Shown here piece after piece: positions 14,142-26,685 of a stretch of DNA of 64,000 nt (the first letter of the stretch is position 1; each line of letters opens with the position of its first letter). The notes under the pieces were generated by a model. That model saw only the letters and a list, made by a program, of their open reading frames with translations. It did not search any database and had not been told where the DNA came from. Source of the DNA: Serinus canaria (lineage: Eukaryota > Chordata > Aves > Passeriformes > Fringillidae). Location: the NCBI RefSeq assembly GCF_022539315.1, contig NC_066316.1, positions 62,167,994-62,231,993 of the forward strand. Direction: 5' to 3'. The translations under genes and the position numbers were made by a program.

Positions 14142-15164
14142 ATTCAAGTGGTGTGATCTTATACTCTTGAAGAAGTAGATTATTTTTAATGAAGTATAAC
14201 ATCCCAAAGAAACCAGAATTTTTTATTTTGTAATTAAGGTAGAAATTATATTTTTAAGCTATGTAGAAGCTAAAGAATGTAGACTTTAAAGCATGTTTTG
14301 CAGTTTTTTGTTACACAGTGATCAATCTTATTGTATATTGGATGATATGGATATTTTCATATTACTGAAATTGATGTGATATTCATGTTACATATTCATA
14401 TAACTCAGACAAGAACAACTAAGGCATGTGTCTTTTCAGTCATTAAGATATGAAAAACAGCTCAAACTGGAACTGAAGCAGCAACCCTTACAATAAACAG
14501 CAGTAAACCCTAATACCTTTGAAGTTGTGAAAAGCTTTTGAGATGTAAAAAACCTCTAGCAGAAACAAACAAAACCCCCAACCCAATACAAATTGAGAAT
14601 TAAGCATATTTTCAAGTTCAAATACAACAATTTGATTATATTGGCCTGTTCATTATTTTATTTTTATTGGGAACTTTTACCCTGGAAACCTTAAGAAAAC
14701 CAGTACTGTGCTAAAGAGGATCTCAGACATCCTTTGTTCTTAATGACACTCAGTCCTAAACCCTCTGAAACTGCACATCCTGTTCATGAGCCTTCATATG
14801 TTTGTACTACTGCATCTTTCCACACTCACGGATAATTCATTGAAAAATCAAGCAAGCATTCAGCTTTTTTCAGAAAAGGAGTAGCTAGCAGTGATTTCAT
14901 TGGTTTATATAAAAATAAAAGTATTCAATGATGTCTCAGTGCAACTCAATTCCTTAAAAAATTCCTCAATTTCTTGGAGCACACTTTGACTCTCCTAATG
15001 TGTGAAGACTGCATACAGTTGCAGGATTCTGCTATGCCACTGCCTCCCCTTCATGTTTGTGCAATATTCTTCCAGCATTTCTGTTTACTTTACCATTCCT
15101 TAAGAGATTTCACCTGTTCTATGATCCTTTAGGAGGTGGCAATTCAGGTGTGTAACCTTCTCTT
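14142..15164. other. Non-coding stretch, no gene recognised
   Basis: AT-rich sequence without recognisable genes or repeats. It leads directly into the truncated LTR copy that starts near 15165. Confidence 0.6.
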
Positions 15165-15971
15165 TTGGGTAATGGGGGCTGTGATCAGTTCATCGTGTGT
15201 TGTCTTTGCTGCTCTTTCCTCCACAGAGGGAGGAGGACTCTTCAGACTCTTTCCCTGCTCTTTCATGGTATCCCTCCCACACAGGAGACAGTCCCCCACC
15301 AATGTGAGTCCTTCCTAGAGGCTTCATCCACTCATTCATGAACTGCTCCAGTTTGTGTCCGTTCCACAGGGCCAATCCTTCAGGAGCAGCCTGCTCCAGC
15401 GGGTGCCCCCTCACTGTCACGAGTCCTGCCAGCAAACCTGCTCTGTTGTGGGCTCCTCTCTCCACGGGGCCACAGATCCTTACAGGAGCCTGCTCCAGCA
15501 CAGGCTTCCCACAGGGTCACAGCCTCCTTTGGGAAGGTCACACCCCACCTGCTCTGCCCTGGGGTGCTCCATGGCTGGGGTGGATCTCTGCTCCCCCATG
15601 GACCTCCCTGGGCTGCAGGGGCACAGCTGCCTCACCACGCTCTGCACCAGGGGCTGCAGGGGGATCTCTGCTCCAGCACCTGATACACTTCTCATCCTTT
15701 TTCACTGACCTAAGGATGTGGGGGATGTTCCTCTCATGTATTATCAGTCCTCTCTCCTACTGCCAATGCAGTATAATAACTTTTCCCTGTTCTGTAATGT
15801 GTTTTCCATGAGGCACAACCACCACTGATGCTGGGGTTGGCACTGGCAGGTCCACCTTGGAACCAACTGGCACAGGCTCTGTCAGACAGAGAAGAACTCC
15901 TGGGAGATTCTAACAGAAGCCACCCTTGTATTCCCCTGGCTACTAAAGCCTGGCTATGCAAACCAAATATA
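15165..15971 (+). mobile_element. 5'-truncated LTR of an avian endogenous retrovirus
   Basis: This GC-richer block is homologous, in the same orientation, to the LTR at 24244-25188. Shared landmarks include 'tcctgccagcaaacctgct' (15424-15442 here, 24764-24782 there), a 'catggacctccctgggctgc'-type block and the terminal 'aaaccttgccacgcaaaccc'-type end, degraded here at 15945-15971. The first ~300 bases of the other copy have no counterpart here, so it is 5'-truncated. It keeps about 115 bases (near 15692-15810) that the 24 kb copy lacks. Open frames across it, such as 15338-15811 (157 codons, +) and 15190-15501 (-), follow from the GC-rich repeat and not from a protein gene. Inside are several approximate copies of a 'ctgctccag' module. 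The family name is not assigned. Confidence 0.75.
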
Positions 15972-18900
15972 CTTTCAAAGCTCCAGACAAAACAATTCTT
16001 CAAGCCAGTAGAATTTTAGAAGCAATTCTTCTACCCACTAAGATTCTTCTATTCACTATATTTTATATGTCTTGCTTGTATATTTCATCAAATCCAACTT
16101 TTCTAGCTGCAATCTTTTCTTAAAACACCCAAACTCACCGGCCTGTTTTGAGCAATTAGATTGAATGAAAATCCTCCTGCTTCCCCATTAAATACCTCTG
16201 TTCTGGTAACTGCCTGTATAACAGCCTTCCCTGGCTTGAGCAGGAACTGTTTGGCAGAGAGGGGTAAGACTCTCCACAATGCATTCTTTCCTCCAAGTAA
16301 TTTCCAATGCTTTTAAAACCAGAGTCAAAATGAAATCAAAACACTGCAAAGAGCTTGCCTTGTTTCAGAAAAGACTTACTTTCTTACAAATGCACTGCAA
16401 GCTGTCACCCTTTAACCTCTAGTAAACATCCTTAAAAGGATTAAAACCCAAAAAAAGTCAAAATGATCCTTGTACACAATGATTCAAGAGCATGGGGTGG
16501 GTGGAAGGAAAGTGACACTAGACCTCATAAGTGAGGATGCCTGCCTCACATACAAGTGGGAAGGCATTTTATAAGCTCCTGGATTCATTTAAATGCTACG
16601 ATGAAGGATCTCCTGCTTCCTGCTTGCCTGCCATACTCCCTGCCATATGGTTACACCCTTGCCTCCGTGTGAAACAATGGCTCTGGGCTTCCACTGATAA
16701 CTGACTTCCTTCAAGACAGCCAGAGGCTCCCAAAACGTCAGCAAGCCTGAGTACAGTGCCACAGACCAGCCTCTGCCCTAGTGAGAAGGCTCTGTGTGCA
16801 GCCACAAGTCCCATCCTTTCATGGAACATGAACTGTTGCCTTCACAGAGACAAGACAACAGTGATCAAATAATCAATATCACAACAAACAGTGGCTCCTA
16901 TCTCCTGCGGCGCGCTGGCTCCTGGGAAGTCAGTTAACAGGAACCAGGAGGCATTGATCCCACAGGAGCAGAGTAACTTCAACAGCTGCCTGGAACACTT
17001 GCCACAACATGTCACTGCTTATAGAATAGATAAAAACAGGGGCATAGCATTTCCTCTCATCTGGAAACTGGGTAGATTTCACCCAGCACTAAGCTACCAG
17101 TGTTACACACAGCACAGTCCCAGCAGTTTCTTGCTCAAACACTGAATTCTGCTAAAGCCCAGGAAATACTTGTGTTCCAGAAGAATGGCAGATGAATATT
17201 GACAGAATTTAGATTAATATATTTGAAAGTGCCAGACCAGCCTTACAAACACAAAACAGCACTAAAGAACAACATTTTACCCCATACTGGAGAAAGCCAC
17301 CATCTGCTTTTAGCCTTAGCACTCTTTGGATAGGCAAACAAGGGTACAGCAATGCAACCTGAACAAAACTGCAATACAGAGGAGGAGAGGCATAAAGAGG
17401 TTAACTTTAGAAGTTAATATATAAAGGATACAAATCTCCCTCCTTGGGAAAGCTATAATATTATTAAGAACATATCCAGCTTTCAAACTCAGCAATACTA
17501 AGCCTCTGGTACTTCAGCCCGGGAAAGAGAAAATTTAATTTTTTATTATTTCTAGAAAATTATAATACTTCTGTTCATACAGTCAAAATTTTATCTCATT
17601 CCTTGCATCCTGTATTTCATATTGGTCAATTTAGGTCTTCATAAAAATAGCAGAAAACTTGAGGCTGTATCAATGTGGTAAAAGTATCCAGTCTTTTTCC
17701 TCAAGGACAAAATGTAAGACTTTGAAGTATTTAACTGATCATTGATGCTAAATGAAAGGGCAGCAGGGTAAAATCTGAGGGAAGTGGACACTACATTGCT
17801 ACCCCAGTGAAGGGTGGAAATGCAGTGCTCTGCTTATTACCACCGCAAGATGTGTCCCAAAACCTCCAGGCTCTCCCTAAATGTGCGTGCCAGTGCACAG
17901 CATGAGCACAGCAGTGAATGTGGATAAATGGGGACAACAACGTTTTTTCTTAAGCAAAGTAGCGACAGGGCACACAGACAATTCCAACTCTACTAAAATA
18001 TTAATGCCAACCTCAGTTAAAAATGCCATTGTACCCATTAAAATTGAAGGAAGTTTTCAGTGGAAAAAAAGAACTGACTGGGTCTAGCGTTATATTATAT
18101 GTATAAAGACATAACAGGAACAGGAACAAAGGAGTTTCTCCTTTCTTTCAAGGTTTTCATTTAAAAATAAATAAAAATCCTTAGAAAGCTCAGAAGATAA
18201 TGTCCCACTGTAAAAGCTAATATAGTCTCCAGGAATTCAGTAGCAAGTCTTTCTAGACAGAAATTAAGGTATACAAGATGCAATAGACAATGGGACCTTG
18301 TAAGACCTCTAAGGTCAAACTCATACTAGAGAAACTCCTCCTAAAATGGTTATGGTGCACTATATATAATTACAGGAAGAATACTTTAGATAGTGTTAAA
18401 AACAACTGTGTTTTTAAAGCAACAGACATTCCCAGATGGATCACTATAGAAATAATTCCCTGTGTTTGTCTTTGAGGTAGAATAGCAACCCTTGGTCCAT
18501 AACATACAGAAACCATTAAAAAGCAAGTTAGAGATCATATTTGCTATAGTATGCATGTGTCAACATCAAGAGGATGCTGACTACCCCTTTCAGCACACAA
18601 CCATTTTTCAATTATACCCTCTCCATATCAGCTGGGATTGATTTCTCTTGAAGCACTGAAAATCATTCACTTACATGTCCACAGAAAATCCAAATTGGGA
18701 ATAAACACATTTGAGTGTTTTCTTTTTTTAAATCTCCTATACTTTGCGAGATGTAAAAATAATTAAATTTACACCTATTTATGGTGTAGACAGAACAGTG
18801 TGTCTAACTGAGCATTTGCACGCATGCACATTTCTTATTGGCAATATAAATGTTTGTTAAAGTTGTTACTTTTAGCACTATTACTCTGCCATCATACACA

Positions 18901-20962
18901 GGTCTTATTGTTTCAGGACACTGCTTTACTTATTTAATCTTTGTACTTCATACTTAATGTATACATTAATAACATTATTTTAAGGTTGATAATATATTCC
19001 TATTTAGAAGCCAATTTTTTTCCAAGACATGTATTTCTTCTTATAAAAACTCTGAAAAACTAATTCCTCACCAATGCACAGCCTTATAAATGAAAGGAAG
19101 CTTCGTAAGAAGTGACTCATGGACAGAAAATGTATAGATTTTTCAATTCAGAGCCAGCATAAAAAAAATCCCCATGGTAATGCGATTGCAAATGCTAATT
19201 GCATTCCAGTAAATTGCTTTACATTCATCAAACAACAATCAATGGGAGACACTGCTATCTTCTTTTATTTTAGTGATGCTGTTCTCAGCTATACAGATAA
19301 GGTAGTGTCAGATAGCTATAATCTTTCCCCTTGCTATTTTTGGGAGTTTATAATTTCAGAGTAAAAATTTATCCTGAAATTTAGTTACTCAGCCCAAGAG
19401 TCTTCATTTTTAATTGAAAAATGTGCTAGTATATATCTTGGAGAGATAAAGGAAGACTAAGACAAATATTCCAATTCAAATACCTAAACTAAACTTATTC
19501 AAATGTATCATTAGAAAAGCAAAAGTTAATCCAGTCTCTAAATTTCAGAGGTACTGCTCCTTTGAAAACACCACGAGGCTTTTATTCTAATCATGCTTTT
19601 CTTTGTTTCAGTTTTAGAAAAACAAGGTCAGAAAATAAGCCTGTGTGATTTGGAGGTTATATTCAGAGCTGCTGACCATGCCACATCATTAAGGTTTGTT
19701 ACAAATTAGCAGCCCTGTGTCGACATGTATGGTGCTCATGCCTATACTTTTTAAAAAGCTGTGTAGATGTGTAAACACACATGTACATGCACAGAGAAAT
19801 GTATGTATATGCATGTAAAATAAAATTGACAACTCTGTTTTTATTTCTAAACGTCACCTCTATTTCAAGGGTCTCTGTTGGCAGTATTGCATTACCTGAA
19901 TTTCAAAATATCTTGTGCTCCACTGTCTCCCAAGATAGAACAATGGACATGATTCACCAGATGGTCACACTTTCAGGGAAGAAAAATACCAACAGTGGGT
20001 GAGCACAATCCATATAAATCTTGGCTATGGGAATGAGCTTAAAGCAGTAGATGATCATCAAAACTTTTTTAAAAAAGAGGAAAAAGAGAGAGTTGAGACG
20101 AATGGAAAATGAGTACACAAATACTCCCAGCTGTTTCCTCATACTTTCACTAAAATAAGTCCCCATAGCTAGTGAGATATTCAGATAATACAGTAACCAA
20201 AATGAATGCCTTTTTACTACTTGAAGTACAAGTTCTAAACCGAGAGCACTGTACAGATAGGGCATGTGAGGCATGAATAAGAAGACTGGAGAGTATCTGC
20301 AAACACTGAAAAAATATTATTGTGAATGCGTCAGAGTGGTAAACATAGAGGAAATACTTAATTTGCAGGATTTTCATTCTTTTTGCTGCTTCTTGGATTG
20401 TTTTGCATTCTGCTAGAGTGAGCACTCTACCTTGCAAAATGTTGCTTTGGAGATGCAAGAGCACAGACATTCTTTTCAGCTGTAGTGTCTCCTGAAGTTG
20501 AACTCATGGCTCTGTATCATGGAAAACTACCTTGCCAGGTTTTCACCTGCCCTCTCTACTCCTTTTACCCTTGTACCTCAACAAATTTGCTTATTAACTG
20601 ACACTTGCTTTTATCTATTATTTTTTAACAAAGTGCTTGAATTTTATGTATCCATCTACCCTCAAAATTTGCCACAATCCCTGGGGTGAATTTGTCATGC
20701 TTTTCCTTCTGAACTTGCACAGCCCACTGGGTAGGACAGCTCTGACAGGAGTGGGAAGAGAAATTTCTCCCTTCTGCTGGCAGCCAGTCATTCAGGCAGC
20801 TGAGCAATGTGTGAGCTAGTGCCAGATCAGTGTCTCATGAAACCTTTCCATGAAAGGGGTATTACATGGAGCCTGTGTTCCTCAGGAAGGAGTCTCAAAA
20901 CTCAGAGATGCTCTTTCAAATGTCAGTTGTGCTCATCAGATTGAAATGCAGCAGCTCAAGTG
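15972..20962. other. Non-coding stretch between LTR copies, no gene recognised
   Basis: Open frames are short and without recognisable domains. I looked for gag-, protease-, polymerase- or envelope-like segments that would join the two same-orientation LTR copies into one provirus, and saw none. There is a TG/CA-rich patch near 19766-19816. Confidence 0.6.
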
Positions 20963-21004
20963 ACAGCCACAGTAGGTCAAGGAACAGCCACAGTAGGTCA
21001 AGGA
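20963..21004 (+). repeat. Perfect 21-bp tandem duplication
   Basis: The 21-base unit acagccacagtaggtcaagga occurs twice head to tail, at 20963-20983 and 20984-21004, with no mismatch. It is most simply a replication-slippage duplication. The exact identity suggests it is recent compared with the surrounding repeats. Confidence 0.95.
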
Positions 21005-21179
21005 AGCCTACAGAAGGAATATAGGTTGGTGCCTCAAATTCAGAGATGCTTCAGAAGACCAAGCACTTAACAGTTAGGCACCTATATGGTAGTAGAAAAG
21101 AAAGGGTAGAAGAATAAAGAAAGGTAGAGGGAACAAGTTAGGGCAACCCCCTAAAACACATCTTCTTAAACTTCAGAAT

Positions 21180-21240
21180 TTCATAGGATCACAGAATTGT
21201 TTGCATTGAAAAGAACTTTAAAGTTCCTCTAGAAATAATA
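21180..21240 (-). mobile_element. CR1 LINE 3' terminal scrap
   Basis: Read on the minus strand this is the last ~55 bases of a CR1: an equivalent of 'gatctttaaggtccc', then a 'caaaccattctatgat'-like tail ending 'gatcctatgaaa'. It is very short and diverged, with no coding content. The match is to the CR1 3' end only, so assignment to a subfamily is impossible. Confidence 0.6.
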
Positions 21241-23699
21241 TTGAACACAAAAACTGAAAAAAAGTTAGTGAGCTGAATTGCACCCAGCAAAGCCAATGAC
21301 AAGTTCCAGAGCAAGCAAGGGGGAAGTCCACAAGGAGTAAGATTGATGCAATGGGAGAGAGAAGCTTTGTCTGCCCCTTAAGCAGGTTTAAATTGTTATA
21401 TTAAATCAGTTTTAATGGTTAGCATTCACTCTGGAGGAGATTTGTTGGTTTTGCCTGCATAAGCAAAATGGTAAGTTAAAAGTTCTGATTTAACAAAACC
21501 TTTAGAGTATGATTAAAAAGCACTTTTAAAATGTAGTTTCATTCTAACAATTTCTTTCAAAACTGGGATGCTTTTGGATGGTGAATATTTAGTATTTTAT
21601 CTATTAGTTTCTGGAAACAGAAAACTGATAAAATACTGTCATTAACAGGCAACTCTTACAAGACATACTCTATATTAGTTCCTATAGTAAACAATTTTGT
21701 TTCCATATATATTAATTTTTCTTCAGACTTTATAGTTCAGTGTTTTAAAACTGAAGTTTCTGCTGTTGGCTGTCAATTAGATGTCTGTTTTGAATTTCAT
21801 GACATTTAAAAATGTTATAATTTGCTTTTTATCAGCACAGACAATTAGTGATTTCTGTCAATACACTTCAGTACAACTGATGTTTCCAGTAAAATTAGTT
21901 ATAAAACACAATATATTCACATTTGTCATTTTATCAGATTTTCAGATTTTATATAAAACCATAGGAAGTATTTTCCTTTACAATGGAAAGGAATGTTTCA
22001 GCTTTTGGTCCTGAGGTTTCTGCCAGGAAGCATCACTGTATACTTATAAGATCAGTTGTGTGTTGGCATAATTAACTTCCAGGTCTAGGTGAACTAGCTA
22101 AAATGAGAACTAATATAGTAACTTTTAAAGCCCATTCACTACATGAAAATAGTAGCCTCCCCTACACTCACAGTCTCTAATGGAGACTATGGCTGATAAT
22201 TGGTCCTATTTGGATTGCCATCTGAAAGAAAGAAAATAGTAATAATAATGTTTCCACTTCAATTCTCTAACAGAATTTATAAGATGACCAGCATTAGCAA
22301 TTTAGCTAAAAAACAAGATTCTGCAAATCTACAGTCTAATACACCCTCTGATGCACATCTTTCAATAGAAATTCTAATCTGGTCAGCTGAGAATTAACTA
22401 GTTTTTAACTAAATGCTTGCACCATAAAACATCCCTTTAATTAAGAAAATACTCTGACTTCCCCCATCAGTTTACTTACCTATTTCCAAGGGAAAATGCA
22501 CCTCAGCACTCATATTATTAAAACAAATCCACAGTTCCCAAAATATAGGCTGAAAACTACTTCCCATTCATATCCTCAAAGAAATAGTCTGGAACTCAAA
22601 ATACTCAAACCAAACAACTGGATTTGTGTACTATTAGTACTGATCCAAGATTTGAAATTACTACATGCTGAGCATATGACCCTTTTTCTCTTGCAAAATA
22701 TTTAAGTCCTGTACTTAAAGCTCGCAAATGTTCTCACAGAGGTCAACAGAATTCTAAAAATACTACTAGTTACAGGTTGCAGCACTTAAACCTCCTGGAA
22801 AACTCCTGCTGTCCACTGCAGGTCATTCTTTTCCTATTATGATGCTACAGGGACCCATCTAGAAAAGCACAGTGCACTGTTACAAAGCTCTCTTCCTGCA
22901 CTACATATCTAGGCTTAAAACTTCCACAGAATCCACTGCTCCATTTTCTAGAGCATTACTTATGTATTTTGCTCTTGTTGATGGGAAAAGAGAATAGTTA
23001 TTAAAGTACAGCTGCAAAGTAGGCTCCCGTAATGAATATACCACAGAAATTCATTTTCAAAGAACTGATTCAGTGACAGTAGTACCAGTAAGTCTCAGCA
23101 TCAAGATGATCCCCATTTTACTCCTTTTTCCAAAAGCTTCTGTACACCTTCTAGGCAGTCCAAAAAAGACCAGTTTCAGAACCACATGACACAAATGTGT
23201 AGCATCCCTCAGCTACACAATAAGAATTCCTTGCTTACCAAGAGCCACATCTGAGTGGAGGTCATAAGGGCATGTGGACTAAAGAGGGAGAAGGTGTTGT
23301 TGCATGTTTATCTCATTTCTAGAGGTCCTTTATGCAGCTCACAACTCTGCAGGGAGAAATCTTACCAGCACGCCTCATCTCCTTTATCAGCAGACACAAA
23401 TGAACCAGATCAGCTAATTTTAAGCTGTAGAGATCCAAGGCTGGTAAAAGTTAGGCACTCACATCAACAGCAGTTGGGGAGTATTGTCTGCAGTGAACAC
23501 AGCTGAATTTTGAAGACTGCACCTGTCCCTGTATTAATTTCTAAGCTTATTTAGAGATTAAATGTGGCAAATCCAAGTAATTTAAAAATTAGCTTTAACT
23601 GCTACAGAGCATGGCCCTGGCCATCCCTCACCATCACCCACATGAAAGTTTAGGACAGAAAAAATTGTTTAGGATACGGCCTAGAAAACTGGATAGGCA
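21241..23699. other. Non-coding stretch, no gene recognised
   Basis: AT-rich sequence with short unremarkable open frames (up to 83 codons, 23255-23506). No repeats or RNA genes are recognised. Confidence 0.6.
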
Positions 23700-24413
23700 T
23701 TGGTAGCCTGGATTCTGGCACATTGCCATCGAAGAGACTACCCCAAAGCAAATACAATAATTAAAACTCATTTTGGCACAGATCTAAAGGTGGGAAGAAG
23801 GAGCCAGATTGTGACAGTGATCACCAGCATGAGTAACACCAGAGCTGTTATCATGCATTTTCATGTTTCAAGGTTGCAGTCTGACTACACAACATGTGCT
23901 CACGCAGGGGTGTGGGGCTGGCAGACATCTCCCTGCCTCCAGCACCCAGCTGCTGCCAGAACCAGGACCCAGTCTAAGAAAGCTGCCAAAAGGGCACAGG
24001 TTCCTGGCATTTTCTCTAAAAGTGGCAGGCAAGTCTTTGATCTTTTGCACAAGGCCACACATCCATCCAGATATAAGCATACTGCATGTGCCAAGGCTGA
24101 TGATTATTTCTGCTGTATCTTCCCTAATGTCTTCTGGGGTTTGTGTGAAACCCAGGTGGAAAACAGCTGTTCACTTCAATCCAACTATCCTCCTTACACA
24201 TGCAAGCTATATATTTGTAATTTTATTCCATATGTTACAGGACTGTGGTGGGTTGACTACAGCTGGATGCCAGGTGAACACCAAAGCTGCTCTCCTCAGC
24301 TGGACAAGGAAGAGAAAAGTATAAGGAAAGGTTCACAGGACAATGTAAGAACAGGGAAAGACCACTCAGCAGTTACCATCATGGGTAAAACAGACTCAGC
24401 TTGGGGAAATTAA
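23700..24413 (+). other. Longest open frame of the window (237 codons), unrecognised, probably not a gene
   Basis: The frame runs from an ATG at 23700 to a stop ending at 24413. Roughly the first 181 codons lie in sequence I cannot classify. The rest reads into the 5' part of the LTR that begins at 24244, so the C-terminus is LTR-derived. I recognise no domain, signal peptide or repeat structure. The protein is rich in His, Ser, Thr and Cys without a periodic pattern. Other frames over the same GC-richer interval are also open (153 codons at 23863-24324 +, and 64 and 70 codons on the minus strand), as expected from low stop density. It could be a lineage-specific transcript or, more likely, a chance ORF. 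Confidence 0.3.
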
Positions 24414-25188
24414 TTTATTACCAATCAAACCTGAGCAGGAAAATGAGAAATAAAAACTAAATCATGAAACACCTTGCCTCCACCTCTTCCTTCTTCCTAG
24501 GCTCAACCTCACTGCTGATTCAATACCTCCTCCCCTCCAGCCGTGCAGGGCAATGGGAATGGGGGTTGCATTCAGTTTATCACGTGTTGGCTCTGGCACT
24601 CCTTCCTCCTCAGCAGCAGGACTCCTCACATACTTCTCTCATGCCAGCATGGGGCCCCTAATAGATGAAATAATCCTCCATCCACTTGTTCAGTGGGATT
24701 CATTTCCACAGGCTGCAGTTTTCCACAGACTGCCCCAGTGTAGGTTCCTCATGGGGTCACAAATCCTGCCAGCAAACCTGCTCCCATGTGCTGTCCTCTC
24801 TCCATGGGCCCACAGATCTGTCCACAGACATCTCCTGGGTCACAGCCTTCTTTGAACATCCATTTGATCTGCTGTGGAGTCCTTCATGGGCTGCAGGTGA
24901 ATCTCTGCTCCACCATGGACCTCTCTGGGCTGCAGAGGAACAGGTAACTCACCACGGTCTGCACCAGGGGAAGCAGGATTCTCTGCTCCAGAGTCTGGAG
25001 CAGCTCCTCCCCCTCCTTATCCCTGGCCCTGAAGAACCCTAGCTGTTGGCAACAGGCTCAGCCTCGATGAGCAGTGGGTCCATCTTTGAGCTTGTTGGTA
25101 TTGTCTCTGGCAGCTTCTGGCAGCTTCTCACAGAATCCAACCCTGTAGCCCTCCCACTACTAAAACCTTGCCACACAAACCCAATACA
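24244..25188 (+). mobile_element. Solo LTR of an avian endogenous retrovirus (near full length, ~945 bp)
   Basis: The element starts tgtggtgggttgac and ends ccaatac-a, giving the TG...CA termini of retroviral LTRs. I recognise the order of blocks from a common bird LTR type: a start with 'ggatgccaggtg', then 'acagactcagcttggggaaa' near 24390, then a GC-rich middle with 'ctgctcc' modules, then a 3' end with 'agcttctcacagaa' and 'ccttgccacacaaaccc'. An AATAAA signal lies at 24449-24454. About 115 bases retained in the 15 kb copy are missing around 25020-25045. No primer-binding site follows and no gag, pol or env remnant adjoins, so it is a solo LTR. I see no target-site duplication at the assumed ends, so the boundaries may be off by a few bases. 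Confidence 0.75.
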
Positions 25189-25189
25189 A

Positions 25190-26685
25190 CGAAATCTGCT
25201 TGCAATTTTGTAGTTCTTCTACCTGCTCTTAACAAATATTTTCAGCCATTCCTACCACAGTGCACCTTGACTTACACCTTAACCACAGCCTTGGTAGTAC
25301 TCACATGCTCTCCCTTCCACACGTGTTCATTACACATTGCTTATCTCAGAAAATTGCTCATCTGGTCTTCTATTATTTGATGGTACACAGTCTAAGAACA
25401 TGTGCTAATTTCTTCCCCCACCTCTCAGTTCCACTGAGCAACCCCACAGGCAGTTTTAATACCCTTTAAAAAATATTCCAATGTCTGTCTCCTGGCCACC
25501 ACTCCCCAGCCTTCCACTCCAAAAGCAGCACTGAGGGGATTATCTGATCTAGGCAAAACACACTGACAGTCATAACCCAGTCTCCTAGAAAGAAAAAAGC
25601 ATCAGTGTAAGAACTAGAAGAGGTATTGACTCTTACAGCAGCAAAGCCACAAACTGTGCAGGGTCAGGGAAAGGCAGACCTCATCTTTCAGATGGTCCCT
25701 GCAGAACAAGGCTGCTGTAAGAGATTGGAATAGTTGGCACTATTTCTGACTAAACAGGTCTGTTGTTTTCTGCCCATTCTGAGTGGATAGAGGCCAGAGC
25801 TCCTCATACTTCACTTTCAATGAATAGTAAATTTAAAATGATTTATAAATTAATGTGCTTCCTCCCTCCTCCTCTCACTCTGTAAATAATTGCAGCTTTC
25901 GATTTATCTGTGTGAGAGAAGAATTAAAGCTGGAGGGAGTTTGATGCTAGAGGAAAAAAAGCTAAGCAGATGATGATGAAAGCAAAAAGGGGAGAATATA
26001 ACATCAGCTCTGTTGATTAGCATAAGAAAGGCAAGCCTCTAAAGAATAATTCTTCCTACAGTGAAAGGTTGTCATCTGGGGAGAGGTGGGTGCTGAGGTG
26101 TACAAACTCAGCAGTGATGTGCCTGTGCTCTGTTCCTCCACCTCCCAGAAACTGCTCCCCAGCACCACTGACACCCCCTCACTCTGCTGCTGTTGGCTCC
26201 CAGACACAGGGAAGCTGGGAAGCCCAGGAGGAGAAGGGGCATGATGAGGAAACCAGATGCTTTAAATGAGCTCAGAAACCCCATATCCATAAAGTGCCTG
26301 GTGCCTTATCTGCTGCTCTCACCCAAGACACCACTGGAACAAAGAGCCAGCATTTAATGATATAAATTACTTTTGGAGAAAGGAGCACATAGGTTATGCT
26401 TCTCTCTTTTCAGACTCACTAATTGTCAAACTCAATGTGAACCATATTGCATGTATGTGTGTATGCATAAATAAATACCACGAAGCTAAAATTTTAATTT
26501 TTGCAAATATAATTACAATAACCAAGTCAAGCAGAAGCTCTTAAAGAAACCTCAAGATTTTTGATCAATGAGATTAACTTCTATATTATTACTTCTGAAG
26601 TTAAAATTTACCAATAGCTTGTCAATGTTTTAATAATAAACAAATTATTATAACATAGCACTGTTTTTAAAGCAGTACTAAAATA
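25190..26685. other. Non-coding stretch with one GC-richer patch and one homeodomain-site-like patch
   Basis: Short frames only. A GC-richer interval at 26060-26330 keeps frames of 60-67 codons open on both strands, without recognisable products. The interval 25830-25990 contains ATTTA/TAAT-rich sequence followed by a purine-rich run. It has the texture of a non-coding regulatory element, but conservation cannot be judged from one sequence. Confidence 0.5.

Noticed and set aside
16000..24243. A degraded provirus between the two same-family LTR copies.
   Set aside because: No gag, protease, polymerase or envelope-like segment and no primer-binding or polypurine site was seen. The two LTR copies also differ in which parts they keep.
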